Source of the DNA: Clostridia bacterium
GTDB lineage: Bacteria > Bacillota > Clostridia > TANB77 > CAG-508
Reading direction: 5' to 3'
NCBI GenBank assembly: GCA_017613275.1
Contig: JAGAED010000017.1
Span: forward strand, 1-64,000
Length of the DNA: 64,000 bases
Shown here piece by piece: positions 8,051-17,869 of the stretch. The notes below the pieces were generated by a model, which did no database searches, was not told the origin of the DNA, and saw nothing but the letters and a program-made list of their open reading frames with translations. The position numbers and the translations under genes are program-made. Positions within the stretch are counted from its first letter, which is position 1; every line of letters starts with the position of its first letter.

Positions 8051-10243
8051 ATGGAGAACAAAGAAATAACAGTTCAAGATATAATCGCAAAAAGAAAAGA
8101 ACACTACAGAAAAGTAGATAGTAAATTAATAATGAAAGCATTTAAATATGCAGACGAAATGCATAAAGAACAAAAAAGAAGGTCAGGAGAACCTTATATA
8201 ATACACCCATTAAATGTTGCATACATATTAGCTGAACTAGGTTTAGACGAAGCTACAATATGTGCAGCTCTTCTTCATGATGTTGTAGAAGATACAGGAG
8301 CAACAAATGAAGATATAGTTAAAAAATTTGGGGAAGAAATTGCCCAAATGGTGGCAGGTGTAACAAAATTAAGTAATATACAATTTGCATCTGTAGAAGA
8401 ACAACAAGCAGAAGACTATAAAAAAATGTTTCTTGCTATGGGAAAAGATATAAGAGTTATTCTTATAAAATTAGCAGATAGACTTCATAATATGAGAACA
8501 CTTAAACACTTGAAAAGAGACAGACAAATAGCAATTTCTAGAGAAACAATGGATTTATATGCGCCACTTGCAAATAGATTAGGTTTGTATTCTTTAAAAT
8601 GGGAACTTGAAGATTTAGCATTTAAATATTTATATCCAGAGGAATATCATGAAATTGTTGAAGGAATAAACAAAAAGAGAGAAGAACGCTTAAAATTTTT
8701 GAATAAAATTACAGATAACATAAAGGCTCAATTGAAAAAACAAAAAATTGATGCAGAAGTAACAGGAAGGGCAAAACATTTATATAGTATTTACAAAAAA
8801 ATGCAAAGAGACAATAAAACATTGGATCAAATTTACGACTTATTTGCTCTAAGAATTTTAGTTAATTCTGTAAAAGATTGTTATGCTGCATTAGGTGTTG
8901 TGCATGAATTATATAGCCCAATGCCTGGAAGATTTAAAGACTATATAGCAGTTCCTAAAACAAACATGTATCAATCAATACATACTACACTACTTGGAGA
9001 AAAAGGAACACCATTTGAAGTACAAATTCGTACATGGCAAATGCATAGAATAGCTGAATATGGTATAGCAGCACACTGGGCATATAAAGAAGCAAGCTAT
9101 TTAGGAAGAAAGCAATCTGTAACTGTTGAAACAGATAAGCTATCTTGGTTAAGAGAAACACTAGAGTGGCAAAAAGAAATTGAAGATCCACAAGAATTCC
9201 TAAAAACTCTAAAAACAGAATTATTTGAAGACGAAGTTTATGTATTTACACCAAAAGGAGCAATAAAAGTACTTCCAAGTGGAGCAACTCCAATTGATTT
9301 TGCATATAGCATACATGAAGAAATTGGTCATCATATGACAGGTTGTAAAATAAACAGCAAAATGATGCCAATTGTAACACCATTAGAAAATGGCGATATA
9401 GTAGATATTATAACATCAGATAATTCAAAAGGACCAAGTAGAGATTGGGTTAAATTTGTAAAAAGTACAAAAGCCAAAAATAAAATTCAAGGATTTTTCA
9501 AAAAAGCTCAAAAAGCAGAAAACATAGAAAAAGGAAAAGAATTAATAGAAAAAGAAATAAAGAGACTTGGCTTTTCACATGCAGACTTATTTAAATCAGA
9601 ATATATTGATCCTGCAATGAATAAATACAAATACAAGAACTTGGACGAAATGTATGCAGCTGTTGGGTTTGGAGCAAACTCAGCTGTCAAGATAATAGCA
9701 AGAATGCTTCAAGAATATAAAAAGGTTCATGAAGAAGAAAATATTGAAGAAAAAATAGAAGAATTAAAAACAACAAGATTTACAAAAGGAAAACGTTCGG
9801 ATTCAGGTGTTATTGTTAAAGGAATTGACAACTGCTTGGTTAAGCTTTCTAAATGCTGCAACCCATTGCCAGGAGACGAGATTGTAGGCTATATTACTAG
9901 AGGCAGAGGAGTTTCAGTACACAGAAAAGATTGCGTTAATATAAATGATTTGTTGTCAGAAGAAAACAGAATGATAGATGTTGAATGGTACAATCAAGAT
10001 GAATCTTTATATAATGTTGATATCGAGGTTCTTTCAAATGACAGAAGCGGATTGTTGATGGATATCTTAAAGGAAATTGGTACAACAAAAGCTAAAATTA
10101 TGGGAGTAAACACAAAAACAACTAAAGAGAAAATTGCTATAATTGATGTAACACTTGAGGTTGATAGCTTAGAAGAGTTGAACAAAGTACTAAAATTAAT
10201 TAGAAAAGTTAATAGTGTGTATGAGGTTCACAGAAAGAAATAG
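8051..10243 (+). CDS. relA: bifunctional (p)ppGpp synthetase/hydrolase, RelA/SpoT homologue
   Basis: A long RSH enzyme that sets the stringent-response alarmone level. Domains in order: HD hydrolase (HDVVEDT, intact, so hydrolysis is expected), synthetase (GRAKHLYSIYKKM and GRFKDYIAVPKTNMYQSIHTT), TGS (VYVFTPKGAIKVLPSGATPIDFAYSIH), a cysteine/histidine-containing segment (KLSKCCNPLPGD) and a C-terminal ACT domain. GGGAAG at 8037-8042 is spaced for the ATG at 8051; the GTG at 8042 overlaps the SD and is less likely. The family protein is 720-740 residues, as here. It follows recJ and is 35 bp before an MBL-fold gene, the order commonly found in Firmicutes. Confidence 0.95.
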   Translation: MENKEITVQDIIAKRKEHYRKVDSKLIMKAFKYADEMHKEQKRRSGEPYIIHPLNVAYILAELGLDEATICAALLHDVVEDTGATNEDIVKKFGEEIAQMVAGVTKLSNIQFASVEEQQAEDYKKMFLAMGKDIRVILIKLADRLHNMRTLKHLKRDRQIAISRETMDLYAPLANRLGLYSLKWELEDLAFKYLYPEEYHEIVEGINKKREERLKFLNKITDNIKAQLKKQKIDAEVTGRAKHLYSIYKKMQRDNKTLDQIYDLFALRILVNSVKDCYAALGVVHELYSPMPGRFKDYIAVPKTNMYQSIHTTLLGEKGTPFEVQIRTWQMHRIAEYGIAAHWAYKEASYLGRKQSVTVETDKLSWLRETLEWQKEIEDPQEFLKTLKTELFEDEVYVFTPKGAIKVLPSGATPIDFAYSIHEEIGHHMTGCKINSKMMPIVTPLENGDIVDIITSDNSKGPSRDWVKFVKSTKAKNKIQGFFKKAQKAENIEKGKELIEKEIKRLGFSHADLFKSEYIDPAMNKYKYKNLDEMYAAVGFGANSAVKIIARMLQEYKKVHEEENIEEKIEELKTTRFTKGKRSDSGVIVKGIDNCLVKLSKCCNPLPGDEIVGYITRGRGVSVHRKDCVNINDLLSEENRMIDVEWYNQDESLYNVDIEVLSNDRSGLLMDILKEIGTTKAKIMGVNTKTTKEKIAIIDVTLEVDSLEELNKVLKLIRKVNSVYEVHRKK

Positions 10244-10278
10244 AACTTTTTCACAAGTTTAGAAAGGAAGAAAATAAG

Positions 10279-10926
10279 GTGATATTAAAAGAATTAAAAA
10301 TAGACACCTGGAAAGGTAGCGATACAAATTGCTATATAATATTAGACGAAAAAAGTAAAGAAACACTTGTAATCGACCCAGCAGGTGATATTGATAGAAT
10401 AGAAGAAATGTTACAAATATTAGATGGAAAACTTAAATATATATTTCTAACACATTGCCATGGAGACCATATAGCAGGAGTAACGGAGCTAAAAAATAGA
10501 TGCGGTGGAAAAATAATAATTCATAGAGATGACGCAGAAGGACTAAACAATGCTGATATAAATTTGTCAGGTTATATAGGTTTGCCAAGAATAGAACTTG
10601 AAGCAGATTCAAGATTGGATGATGGTGATTTGATTCACCTTGGAGACTTAGAAATAAAAGTAATCTATACACCAGGCCACACAGCTGGTGGAGCCTCTTT
10701 ATATATCGAGAGCGAAAAATGTCTATTTACAGGAGATACTATTTTTAGAAGAACATGGGGAAGAACAGATTTACCAACAGGTAGTATGGAACAAATTATG
10801 AATTCAATTACTAAAAAATTGCTAGTTTTGCCAGATGATGTAATAATATATCCAGGGCATGGAAAATCAACAATGGTAATTGAGGAGAAACCTATTTATT
10901 TTGAATTAAGACCTCAATTATATTAG
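10279..10926 (+). CDS. MBL-fold metallo-hydrolase, glyoxalase-II-like
   Basis: The 215-residue protein carries the metallo-beta-lactamase fold motifs THCHGDH (zinc ligands), PGHTAGG, a central FTGDTIF aspartate and PGHGKST near the C-terminus. This subgroup includes hydroxyacylglutathione-hydrolase-like enzymes of unknown substrate and is very often encoded right after relA in Clostridia. The start is GTG with AAGGAAG 8-14 bp upstream. It is likely the last gene of recJ-relA-MBL, since a palindromic repeat follows directly. Confidence 0.9.
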   Translation: MILKELKIDTWKGSDTNCYIILDEKSKETLVIDPAGDIDRIEEMLQILDGKLKYIFLTHCHGDHIAGVTELKNRCGGKIIIHRDDAEGLNNADINLSGYIGLPRIELEADSRLDDGDLIHLGDLEIKVIYTPGHTAGGASLYIESEKCLFTGDTIFRRTWGRTDLPTGSMEQIMNSITKKLLVLPDDVIIYPGHGKSTMVIEEKPIYFELRPQLY

Positions 10927-10936
10927 TGATAATATA

Positions 10937-11048
10937 TAGAAAATTATATATTTTTTCGCTATCCCCATCCTAAATTTTTTAGGAAAGCAAAGCTTTCAAA
11001 AAATTTGGACGGTCCCCACAATTTCGCTACAAAATATATAATTTTCTA
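10937..11048. repeat. palindromic element, GGTCCCC family, copy 2
   Basis: Perfect 18-bp arms (10937-10954 and 11031-11048) flank an inner hairpin around AAAGCAAAGCTTT. The interior shares TATCCCCAT, TAAATTTT and ACGGTCCCCACAATTTC with the copy at 28663-28786. It sits between the MBL gene and the promoter of the next gene, 11 bp after the MBL stop codon, and probably ends that transcript. Confidence 0.75.
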
Positions 11049-11058
11049 GTAAAAAATA

Positions 11059-11087
11059 TTGACGAAAAAGGTCAATTAGTGTAATAT
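11059..11087 (+). promoter_or_regulatory. promoter of the NAGPA-domain gene
   Basis: TTGACG (11059-11064), 17 bp, TAATAT (11082-11087). Confidence 0.6.
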
Positions 11088-11131
11088 AGAAATTGGGCAA
11101 AAAATCAAAATAAAAGGAGTTACTAAGGAAA

Positions 11132-12217
11132 ATGAGTGTAAGAACTACAAATCAGATTTTATTGAATAATGAATATGATTTGCATGAAAATAATATAGAA
11201 AAAAATAGAATAAATAAAGAGCCAGAACTAAAAAAGAAGAAACCATGGAAACATAAGGTGAAAATTGCTTTAATAATTATTTTTATATTTATGTTTATTG
11301 GTTCAGTAGGATTATTCTTATTCTTTAAAACTAACTTGTTCCAAGAATATAAGGAACTTTGGGTACAAACTGCAATGACAACTATGAAACATCAATATTT
11401 AGCAACATGGTTCTTGTCAGATACAGAAATAAATGAAATAATGAAAAGCTTAGAGGTTGTGAACAATGAAGACTCAGAACTAAATGTTATAGAATTACCA
11501 AAAGTTGAAGAAAAAGAAGATGCTAAACCAAAAGAAAATCAAATAAATGTTGATAAAATTACAGGAAGCAACTATGTTGGCTATGTTATGACAATTTCAG
11601 ATCCATCAAAAGTTAAATTTGTGGATTCAAGAAAAACCAATATGGGTACAAAATTAAGCGAAATCTGTAAAAAACATAATGCAATTGCTGGCATAAATGC
11701 AGGTGGATTCACAGATCCAGATGGTGGAGGAATGGGACATCAACTTTGTGAACCAACTATAATAGATAAAAAACTTTTATATGGAAATAAAAATCAAAAA
11801 ATGAGTCTGATAGCATTAACAGAGAAAGGCGAATTGGTTTTAGGAAAATATACATACCAAGAGGCAATGGATATTGGAATACAATCAGGTTTACAATTTG
11901 GACCATATATAATAGTAAATGGACACAATCAAATACAAAAAGCAAATGCAGGTGGTTTACATCCTAGAATGGCAATAGGTCAAAAGAAAGATGGAACAAT
12001 AATATTTGTTTGTATAGACGGAAGACAGCCAGGATATAGTATTGGTGCTACACAGCTGGAATTACAAAATATATTTGAAAAATATGGAGCATACAATGCT
12101 GCAAACCTAGATGGTGGTTCATCTGCAACAATGTATTACGATGGAAAAGTAATAAACAAAACATCAACTCCAATAGGAGAAAGATACTTACCAAATGCGA
12201 TAATAGTAACAAAATAA
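11132..12217 (+). CDS. membrane-anchored phosphodiester glycosidase (NAGPA domain) protein
   Basis: The 361-residue protein has a lysine-rich cytoplasmic N-terminus, one transmembrane helix at about residues 48-72, and an extracellular C-terminal domain of the NAGPA / phosphodiester glycosidase family (often annotated as exopolysaccharide biosynthesis protein). Family motifs: AGINAGGF, GPYIIVNG, HPRMAIGQ, DGRQPGYSIGAT and NLDGGSSATM. The expected role is cleavage or modification of sugar-phosphodiester bonds in the cell envelope; the substrate is unknown. It is monocistronic with its own promoter and ends in a bidirectional terminator shared with the convergent Crp-type gene. Confidence 0.88.
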   Translation: MSVRTTNQILLNNEYDLHENNIEKNRINKEPELKKKKPWKHKVKIALIIIFIFMFIGSVGLFLFFKTNLFQEYKELWVQTAMTTMKHQYLATWFLSDTEINEIMKSLEVVNNEDSELNVIELPKVEEKEDAKPKENQINVDKITGSNYVGYVMTISDPSKVKFVDSRKTNMGTKLSEICKKHNAIAGINAGGFTDPDGGGMGHQLCEPTIIDKKLLYGNKNQKMSLIALTEKGELVLGKYTYQEAMDIGIQSGLQFGPYIIVNGHNQIQKANAGGLHPRMAIGQKKDGTIIFVCIDGRQPGYSIGATQLELQNIFEKYGAYNAANLDGGSSATMYYDGKVINKTSTPIGERYLPNAIIVTK

Positions 12218-12246
12218 AAACGGAGCTTTTTAAACTCCGTTTTTTA
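12217..12246. terminator. bidirectional terminator between convergent genes
   Basis: AAAACGGAG (12217-12225) and CTCCGTTTT (12235-12243) form a stem with A-run on the left and T-run on the right, serving both the + strand glycosidase gene and the - strand regulator. Confidence 0.85.
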
Positions 12247-12876
12247 TTTATGCAACAGCACAATTTTATCTCCAACTTTTTTAATAAAACCTTCTTCTTT
12301 CAAATCCTTCAATTCGCGCATCATAGCGCTTCTATCAATACTTAAGTAATCTGCTAAGTTTGTTAAAGACATTTCCATAGAGATTGTTTTACTAAATGTT
12401 CTAGTAGAAAGAGTATTAAAATAGCCAAGTAATTTATCTCTAATAGTTCTTTTGGTTAATAACTCTATTCTTGTATTTAAGTCAATTACTTTATTTAATA
12501 TGATTTCTGGTAATTTTTCTTCCAAAGTCCTATGAAAAGTACAATTTTTTGAACACATAGTTTTAATGTCATCATATTTAAAAAACAAAACTTTAGAAGA
12601 CTTTTTGGCTTCAACAAAAAACTCATTATTGGTATTTATTGTGTAAAAAATTTCTCCAAAAGCATTACCTTTTGTAAAATGCTCAATAATAGTCTTATTA
12701 CCATTATAATCATAGCGGACCAAATCGGCAGAACCATCCATAAGCATGCAAAATTGATTTCTTTTTTGAATATAATTAGTAATAACTTCGCCTTTATTAA
12801 ATTTTTTAATCTGAACTTTATTGCAACTTTTACTAAAGTTTTCCATAAATTCGTTAATATCAAAGTCTAAATTCAT
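12244..12876 (-). CDS. Crp/Fnr-family transcriptional regulator
   Basis: A 210-residue regulator with an N-terminal cyclic-nucleotide-binding-like beta roll (RKNQFCMLMDGSADLVRYD-type region, then GNAFGEIFY) and a C-terminal winged helix (LADYLSIDRSAMMRELKDLKEEGFI). The open frame extends upstream to 12930, but AAAGGA is spaced for the ATG at 12876, giving a start MNLDFDINEF. There is no Fnr cysteine cluster at the N-terminus, so an Fe-S oxygen sensor is unlikely; the effector is not predictable. It is transcribed towards the NAGPA-domain gene and shares its terminator. Confidence 0.88.
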   Translation of the reverse strand: MNLDFDINEFMENFSKSCNKVQIKKFNKGEVITNYIQKRNQFCMLMDGSADLVRYDYNGNKTIIEHFTKGNAFGEIFYTINTNNEFFVEAKKSSKVLFFKYDDIKTMCSKNCTFHRTLEEKLPEIILNKVIDLNTRIELLTKRTIRDKLLGYFNTLSTRTFSKTISMEMSLTNLADYLSIDRSAMMRELKDLKEEGFIKKVGDKIVLLHK

Positions 12877-12932
12877 ATTAAACAATCCTTTCGCTAGCAT
12901 TATACTACAAAATAGTTGCAAATGCAACACAA

Positions 12933-12966
12933 ACTTTTTGGGACACTCCTAAAAAACAAGGTTTTT
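12933..12966 (+). repeat. GGGACAC short repeat, copy a
   Basis: ACTTTTTGGGACACTCCT followed by AAAAAACAAGGTTTTT: the same arrangement (ACTTT..GGGACACTCCC..AAAAAACAAGGTTTT) occurs at 43416-43449, and related copies are spread through the window. It lies in the intergenic space between the divergent crp-type gene and prfB. Confidence 0.8.
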
Positions 12967-12982
12967 GTATTTTTAAAATGAC

Positions 12983-13011
12983 TTGTTTTTTCATAGAAAA
13001 TAGTGTATTAT
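12983..13011 (+). promoter_or_regulatory. promoter of prfB
   Basis: TTGTTT (12983-12988), 17 bp, TATTAT (13006-13011). Confidence 0.6.
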
Positions 13012-13036
13012 TATTAAAGATTGGAGAGTGAAGTTT

Positions 13037-14144
13037 GTGATAGAATTAGAAGAAAATCTAAAAACAATAAAACAATTAAAAAGCAAAATAACAGAATTGG
13101 GTGAATCTCTTTGACATTGCTAAAAAACAAAAAGAGTTGAGTGAACTAGAAGCAGAAACAGCAAAAGAGGGATTCTGGACCAATAATGATAAAAAAGATG
13201 AAATTCTTGCAAAAATAAGTAGCAATAAAAAAATATGCACGACTTATTTGAATTTGGAAAGCGAAATAACAAATGTTGAAGAGTTATCTGAACTTGTAAT
13301 GCAAGAATTTGATGAAGATATAAAAAAGGAAATCTTAAAAAATACTCAAAAATTACAAAAAGAAATAGAAAAATTAGAGCTTCAAACACTATTATATGGT
13401 AAGTTTGATAATAACAACGCAATTTTAACAATACATCCTGGGGCAGGTGGAACAGAATCACAAGACTGGGCTGAAATGCTTTACAGAATGTACACAAGGT
13501 GGGCTGAAAAAAATGGTTATGTTGTAAAAGAACTTGATTACCTAGAAGGTGAGGAAGCAGGACTAAAAAGCGTTACATTTGAAATAATTGGAGAAAATGC
13601 TTATGGCTATATGAGGAGCGAAATGGGAGTTCATAGACTAGTTAGAATTTCCCCATTTGACAGCGGAGGAAGAAGACATACATCATTTGCTTCTGTTGAA
13701 GTTTTACCAGAAATAACAGATGACATTCAAATTGAAATAAATCCAGATGATTTAAGAATAGACACATATAGAGCATCTGGTGCAGGTGGTCAACATATAA
13801 ACAAAACATCATCAGCTGTAAGAATAACACATATACCAACAAACATAGTTGTAGCATGCCAAACGGAGCGTTCTCAAATTCAAAATAGAGAAACAGCAAT
13901 GAAAATGCTTAAATCTAAATTATTAGACTTAAAAGAAAAAGAACAAAAAGATAAAATAGAAGACTTAAAAGGTGTTCAAATGGACATCGCATGGGGAAGT
14001 CAAATACGTTCTTATGTATTTTGCCCATACACAATGGTAAAAGACCATAGAACAAACTACGAAGTTGGAAACGTTCAAGCGGTTATGGATGGAGAAATTG
14101 ACGGATTTATAGAAAGTTTCCTAAAAAGTATTGCAAAAAAATAA
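13037..14144 (+). CDS. prfB: peptide chain release factor 2, expressed by programmed +1 frameshift
   Basis: RF2 recognises UGA/UAA stop codons. Translation starts at GTG 13037 (GGAGAG at 13023-13028), runs 25 codons to CTT TGA at 13109-13114, and must slip +1 to continue as GACATTGCT in the downstream frame; the product is about 368 residues, the normal RF2 length. The peptidyl-hydrolysis motif GAGGQ is present (RASGAGGQHINKTSSAVRI). The in-frame GTG at 13101 could be misread as the start of a shorter gene, but it would lack the conserved N-terminal helix. Low RF2 makes UGA pause longer and increases frameshifting, so the gene is autoregulated. Confidence 0.96.
13097..13115 (+). promoter_or_regulatory. 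programmed +1 ribosomal frameshift site in prfB
   Basis: The slip site is CTT TGA C, preceded at 13099-13103 by GGGTG, which resembles the internal Shine-Dalgarno stimulator of bacterial prfB genes. The in-frame TGA is at 13112-13114. Confidence 0.9.
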
Positions 14145-14158
14145 AAAAGTGGTATAAT
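14131..14158 (+). promoter_or_regulatory. promoter of the ileS T-box leader
   Basis: TTGCAA (14131-14136) and TATAAT (14153-14158), 16-bp spacer, lying in the last codons of prfB and just after. Confidence 0.7.
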
Positions 14159-14164
14159 AGTTAA

Positions 14165-14410
14165 CAATAATAAAAAACAAAAACAAGGACACGGTAAATA
14201 GAGAAATATCTTAAAGAGAGCCAAGGTTGGTGGGATTTGGCAAGTAAAAGCTATTTATTATCACCTATGTTGTTGCTAGACTGAAAATAGTAAGTTTAGT
14301 CGCCCAACTAGCGTTAAAAAGTAATTGAGAGAGCATTTTAAAATGTTAAAATAGGTGGTCCCGCGGAATTCAAACCATTTCGTCCTAGCAATAGGAAGAA
14401 ATGGTTTTTT
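14165..14410 (+). promoter_or_regulatory. T-box riboswitch controlling ileS
   Basis: The conserved T-box sequence AGGTGGTCCCGCGG is at 14353-14366, the part that pairs with uncharged tRNA acceptor ends in the antiterminator. The competing terminator is AAACCATTTC (14372-14381) with GAAATGGTTT (14398-14407) and a T-run. An ATC triplet at 14260-14262, just before ACC in the Stem I region, is the likely isoleucine specifier. Low charged tRNA-Ile should therefore increase ileS read-through. Confidence 0.93.
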
Positions 14411-14459
14411 GATATTTTGGAGAAGTGTTGCTAATGACAACAAATCTTTAGAATATAAA

Positions 14460-14522
14460 AGATATGATATATTAATTTTGAAATCCGCGTAAGCGACCAA
14501 CCGAAATTCATATATTATATCT
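14460..14522. repeat. imperfect palindrome between T-box terminator and ileS
   Basis: AGATATGATATATTAATTT (from 14460) pairs with the segment ending AATATATCT-like at 14504-14522 with two mismatches that would be G-U in RNA. The loop contains CCGCGTAAGCGACCAACC, slightly like CGCGTAGGCGTTGCG in the element at 57545-57664. The 150-nt stretch from 14411 to the ileS SD holds nothing else recognisable. Confidence 0.4.
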
Positions 14523-14569
14523 AAGATAATAAAAAATAAGATTAATAAAAAAAGGAAGGAGAAAGAAAA

Positions 14570-17500
14570 ATGTACAAAAAAGTAGAACTAAAAGAAGATG
14601 GATTCGTTGGAATGGAACACGAAGTATTTGAAACTTGGAAAGAAAAAGACATAATCAAAAAAAGTCTAAACTCAAATCAAGGGAAAAGACACTTCACATT
14701 TTATGATGGACCTCCAACAGCAAATGGAATGCCACATGCAGGGCATATCTTAACAAGAGTAATGAAAGACATAATCCCAAGATACAAAGTAATGAAAGGT
14801 TACAGAGTAATAAGAAAAGCTGGATGGGATACACAAGGACTTCCAGTTGAACTAGAAATAGAGAAAAAACTTGGAATTTCAGGAAAAGCTCAAATTGAAG
14901 AATATGGAGTAGAAAAATTCATAAAAGAATGTAGAGAAAGCGTATTCCAATATGTAAATGTTTGGGAAGAAATGACAAACAAAGTTGGCTACTGGGTTGA
15001 CATGGACGATCCATACATCACTTATGAAAACAAATACATTGAATCAATTTGGTGGTGTATAAAAGAATTATGGAACAAAGGTCTATTATATGAAGGACAC
15101 AAAGTAATGCCATATTGTCCAAGATGTGGAACAGCACTTTCATCACATGAAGTTGCACAAGGTTATAAAGATGTAAAAGACCTAACATGTGTTGCAAAAT
15201 TCAAAGTAGAAGATGGTCAAAAACTAGGAGACTATGCATTTGAACCAGATACATATATCTTAGCATGGACAACAACTCCATGGACATTACCATCAAACTT
15301 AGCACTTTGTTTAAACAAATCTTATGATTATGTATTAGTAAAAGCAAATATTGGAACAGATGATGAGCCAAAATATGAAAACTACATCTTAGCAAAAGAC
15401 TTGTTAGAAGCAGTTCTTAAAGAAACACCTTACGATATTGTAAAAGAATTTAAAGGTGCAGAATTATTAGGAACAAAATATGAACAACTAATGCCATTTG
15501 CAAAACCAGAAGGAAAAGCATTTGTAGTAATTCATGGAGACTACGTAAATCTAGAAGATGGTACAGGAATAGTACACATTGCACCAGCTTATGGTGAAGA
15601 TGATAGCTTTGTTTCTAAACAAAATGACATTGCTTTTGTAAACTTAGTAGATAAATCAGGAAAATTTGTGCCAGAAGTTGAACCATGGGCAGGAAGATTT
15701 GTAAGAGATTGCAATGAAGACATCTGCAAATGGTTAGCCGAACAAAACAAATTATTCAGCAAAGAAAAACACTTACACTCATATCCACATTGCTGGAGAT
15801 GTGACACACCACTTCTTTACTATCCAAAAGAAAGCTGGTTTGTAAGAATGACAAGCTTAAGAGATAAGCTAATTGCAAACAACAACAAAGTAAATTGGTA
15901 TCCAGAAACAATCAAAACAGGAAGATTTGGGAAATTCCTAGAGAATGTAATAGATTGGGGAATTTCAAGAGATAGATATTGGGGAACACCATTACCAGTT
16001 TGGCAATGTGAATGTGGTCATCAAGAATGTGTTGGTTCAATAGAAGAATTGAAAAAAATGGCAGTAGATTGCCCAGAAGACATAGAACTACACAAACCAT
16101 ATATTGATGCAGTTCACTTAAAATGCCCAGAATGTGGTAAAGAAATGACAAGATTCAAAGAAGTAATCGACGTTTGGTTTGATTCAGGATCAATGCCTTT
16201 TGCGCAATGGCACTATCCATTTGAAAACAAGGAAATGTTTGAAAACAACTTCCCTGCGCAATACATTTCAGAAGCAATTGACCAAACTAGAGGATGGTTC
16301 TATACTTTAACTGCATTAGGAACAGCATTATTTGATAAAACACCATTTGAAAACTGTATAGTTTTAGGACACGTTTTAGATGGAAAAGGTCAAAAAATGT
16401 CTAAATCTAAGAAAAATGGTGTAGACCCACTTGTATTACTAGATACAGCTGGTGCAGATGCAACAAGATGGTATTTCTACACAGGTTGCATGCCATGGTT
16501 ATCATCAAGACTTTCAATAGAAAATGTTCAAGAAAGTCAAAGAGGTTTCCTAAGCACATTATGGAATGTATATTCATTCTATGTACTTTATGCAGAAATT
16601 GACAAGTTCAATCCATTAGAATACAAAGATTTCAAAGTAACAAACATAATGGATAAATGGATAATTTCAAAACTAAATACATTAGTAAAAGAAGTTGAAG
16701 ATAAACTAGAACACTATGATATAACAAATGCAGGTTTAGCAATCGAAAGCTTTACAGATGAACTTTCAAACTGGTATGTAAGAAGAAACAGAGAAAGATT
16801 CTGGGCACAAGAACTAAATGACGAAAAAATTGGAGCATATGTAACTTTATATAAAGTATTAACAACATTAGTAAAAGTTGCAGCACCATTTGTACCATTT
16901 ATGACAGAATCAATTTATCAAAACTTAGTAGTTGGATTAGACAAAAATGCGCCAGAAAGTGTTCATTTATGCACATGGCCAGAAATAGACGAAACAGCTA
17001 TAGATAAAGATTTAGAAGATGAAATGGATTTAGCATATAGACTAGTAAAACTTGGAAGAAGTGCAAGAAACTCAGCAAACATCAAAAATAGACAACCACT
17101 TTCAGAAATCCTTGTTTCAACAGACATATTACCTAAATACTATGAAGACATTGTAAAAGAAGAATTAAATGTTAAGAAAATAGAATTAGGTGCAGAAATG
17201 GCTGAATACGTAAACTTCGAAATCAAGCCAAACTTACCAGTTCTAGGAAGAGAATATGGAAAACTAATTCCAAAAATCAAAGAAGAAATTGCAAAGAAAA
17301 ACCAAATGGAATTAGCATCAAAAGTAAAAAATGGCGGAGCTGAAACAATCGAAATAGATGGAACACAAATTGAACTAACAGCAGAAAACTTATTAGTAAC
17401 AATGCAAGGAAAAGAAGGATTTGCATTTGCTGGAGAAGGAGAAATCGGTGTAGTATTAGATACACATATAACTCCAGAACTAAAAGAAGAAGGATATGTT

Positions 17501-17737
17501 CGTGAGATTCTATCAAAAGTTCAAAACATGAGAAAAGACAAAGGATTCGAAGTACTAGACAACATCAATCTATATGTATTTGGAAACCCAATGTTAGAAG
17601 AAGTAGTAAAGAAAAACGAAGAAATGATAAAACACGATACACTTGCTGTAAAAGTAGTATACGAAGACGGAACAAAAACAGCTACAGAAACAAACATAAA
17701 CGGAGAAACATTAAATATAGATGTAGAAAAAATCTAA
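14570..17737 (+). CDS. ileS: isoleucyl-tRNA synthetase, eukaryote-like (type 2) form
   Basis: Class I aminoacyl-tRNA synthetase, 1055 residues. The N-terminus ([16 protein letters not shown], with HAGH in the HIGH position, then [24 protein letters not shown]) and the overall length are typical of the eukaryote-like type 2 enzyme rather than the common bacterial ~920-residue type. Other marks: CP1 editing domain ([11 protein letters not shown]), KMSKS at the [10 protein letters not shown] segment, and the anticodon-binding C-terminal half. Cysteine pairs [22 protein letters not shown] and KCPECGK could bind zinc. AAGGAAGGAG precedes the ATG. Expression is governed by the T-box leader directly upstream. 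Confidence 0.96.
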   Translation: MYKKVELKEDGFVGMEHEVFETWKEKDIIKKSLNSNQGKRHFTFYDGPPTANGMPHAGHILTRVMKDIIPRYKVMKGYRVIRKAGWDTQGLPVELEIEKKLGISGKAQIEEYGVEKFIKECRESVFQYVNVWEEMTNKVGYWVDMDDPYITYENKYIESIWWCIKELWNKGLLYEGHKVMPYCPRCGTALSSHEVAQGYKDVKDLTCVAKFKVEDGQKLGDYAFEPDTYILAWTTTPWTLPSNLALCLNKSYDYVLVKANIGTDDEPKYENYILAKDLLEAVLKETPYDIVKEFKGAELLGTKYEQLMPFAKPEGKAFVVIHGDYVNLEDGTGIVHIAPAYGEDDSFVSKQNDIAFVNLVDKSGKFVPEVEPWAGRFVRDCNEDICKWLAEQNKLFSKEKHLHSYPHCWRCDTPLLYYPKESWFVRMTSLRDKLIANNNKVNWYPETIKTGRFGKFLENVIDWGISRDRYWGTPLPVWQCECGHQECVGSIEELKKMAVDCPEDIELHKPYIDAVHLKCPECGKEMTRFKEVIDVWFDSGSMPFAQWHYPFENKEMFENNFPAQYISEAIDQTRGWFYTLTALGTALFDKTPFENCIVLGHVLDGKGQKMSKSKKNGVDPLVLLDTAGADATRWYFYTGCMPWLSSRLSIENVQESQRGFLSTLWNVYSFYVLYAEIDKFNPLEYKDFKVTNIMDKWIISKLNTLVKEVEDKLEHYDITNAGLAIESFTDELSNWYVRRNRERFWAQELNDEKIGAYVTLYKVLTTLVKVAAPFVPFMTESIYQNLVVGLDKNAPESVHLCTWPEIDETAIDKDLEDEMDLAYRLVKLGRSARNSANIKNRQPLSEILVSTDILPKYYEDIVKEELNVKKIELGAEMAEYVNFEIKPNLPVLGREYGKLIPKIKEEIAKKNQMELASKVKNGGAETIEIDGTQIELTAENLLVTMQGKEGFAFAGEGEIGVVLDTHITPELKEEGYVREILSKVQNMRKDKGFEVLDNINLYVFGNPMLEEVVKKNEEMIKHDTLAVKVVYEDGTKTATETNINGETLNIDVEKI

Positions 17738-17742
17738 AAAAT

Positions 17743-17778
17743 AAAAGAACCAACAATGAAAATTGTTGGTTCTTTTCC
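17743..17778 (+). terminator. terminator after ileS
   Basis: AAAAGAACCAACAA (17743-17756) pairs perfectly with TTGTTGGTTCTTTT (17763-17776) around a 6-nt loop. Confidence 0.9.
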
Positions 17779-17779
17779 C

Positions 17780-17808
17780 TTGACAAAAATTAAACTTTAA
17801 TAGATAAT
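17780..17808 (+). promoter_or_regulatory. promoter of glgP
   Basis: TTGACA (17780-17785), 17 bp, GATAAT (17803-17808). Confidence 0.75.
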
Positions 17809-17869
17809 AGATATGTATAAAAATCACGATAGAAAAAATCATGAAAATCACGAAGGAGGAACCTAAAAA

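Noticed and set aside
12877-12930. N-terminal extension of the Crp-type regulator
   Set aside because: The SD AAAGGA is correctly spaced only for the ATG at 12876, and the extra residues are unlike the family.
13101-13115. prfB as a pseudogene broken by an early stop
   Set aside because: The stop is the conserved programmed +1 frameshift site of RF2 genes.
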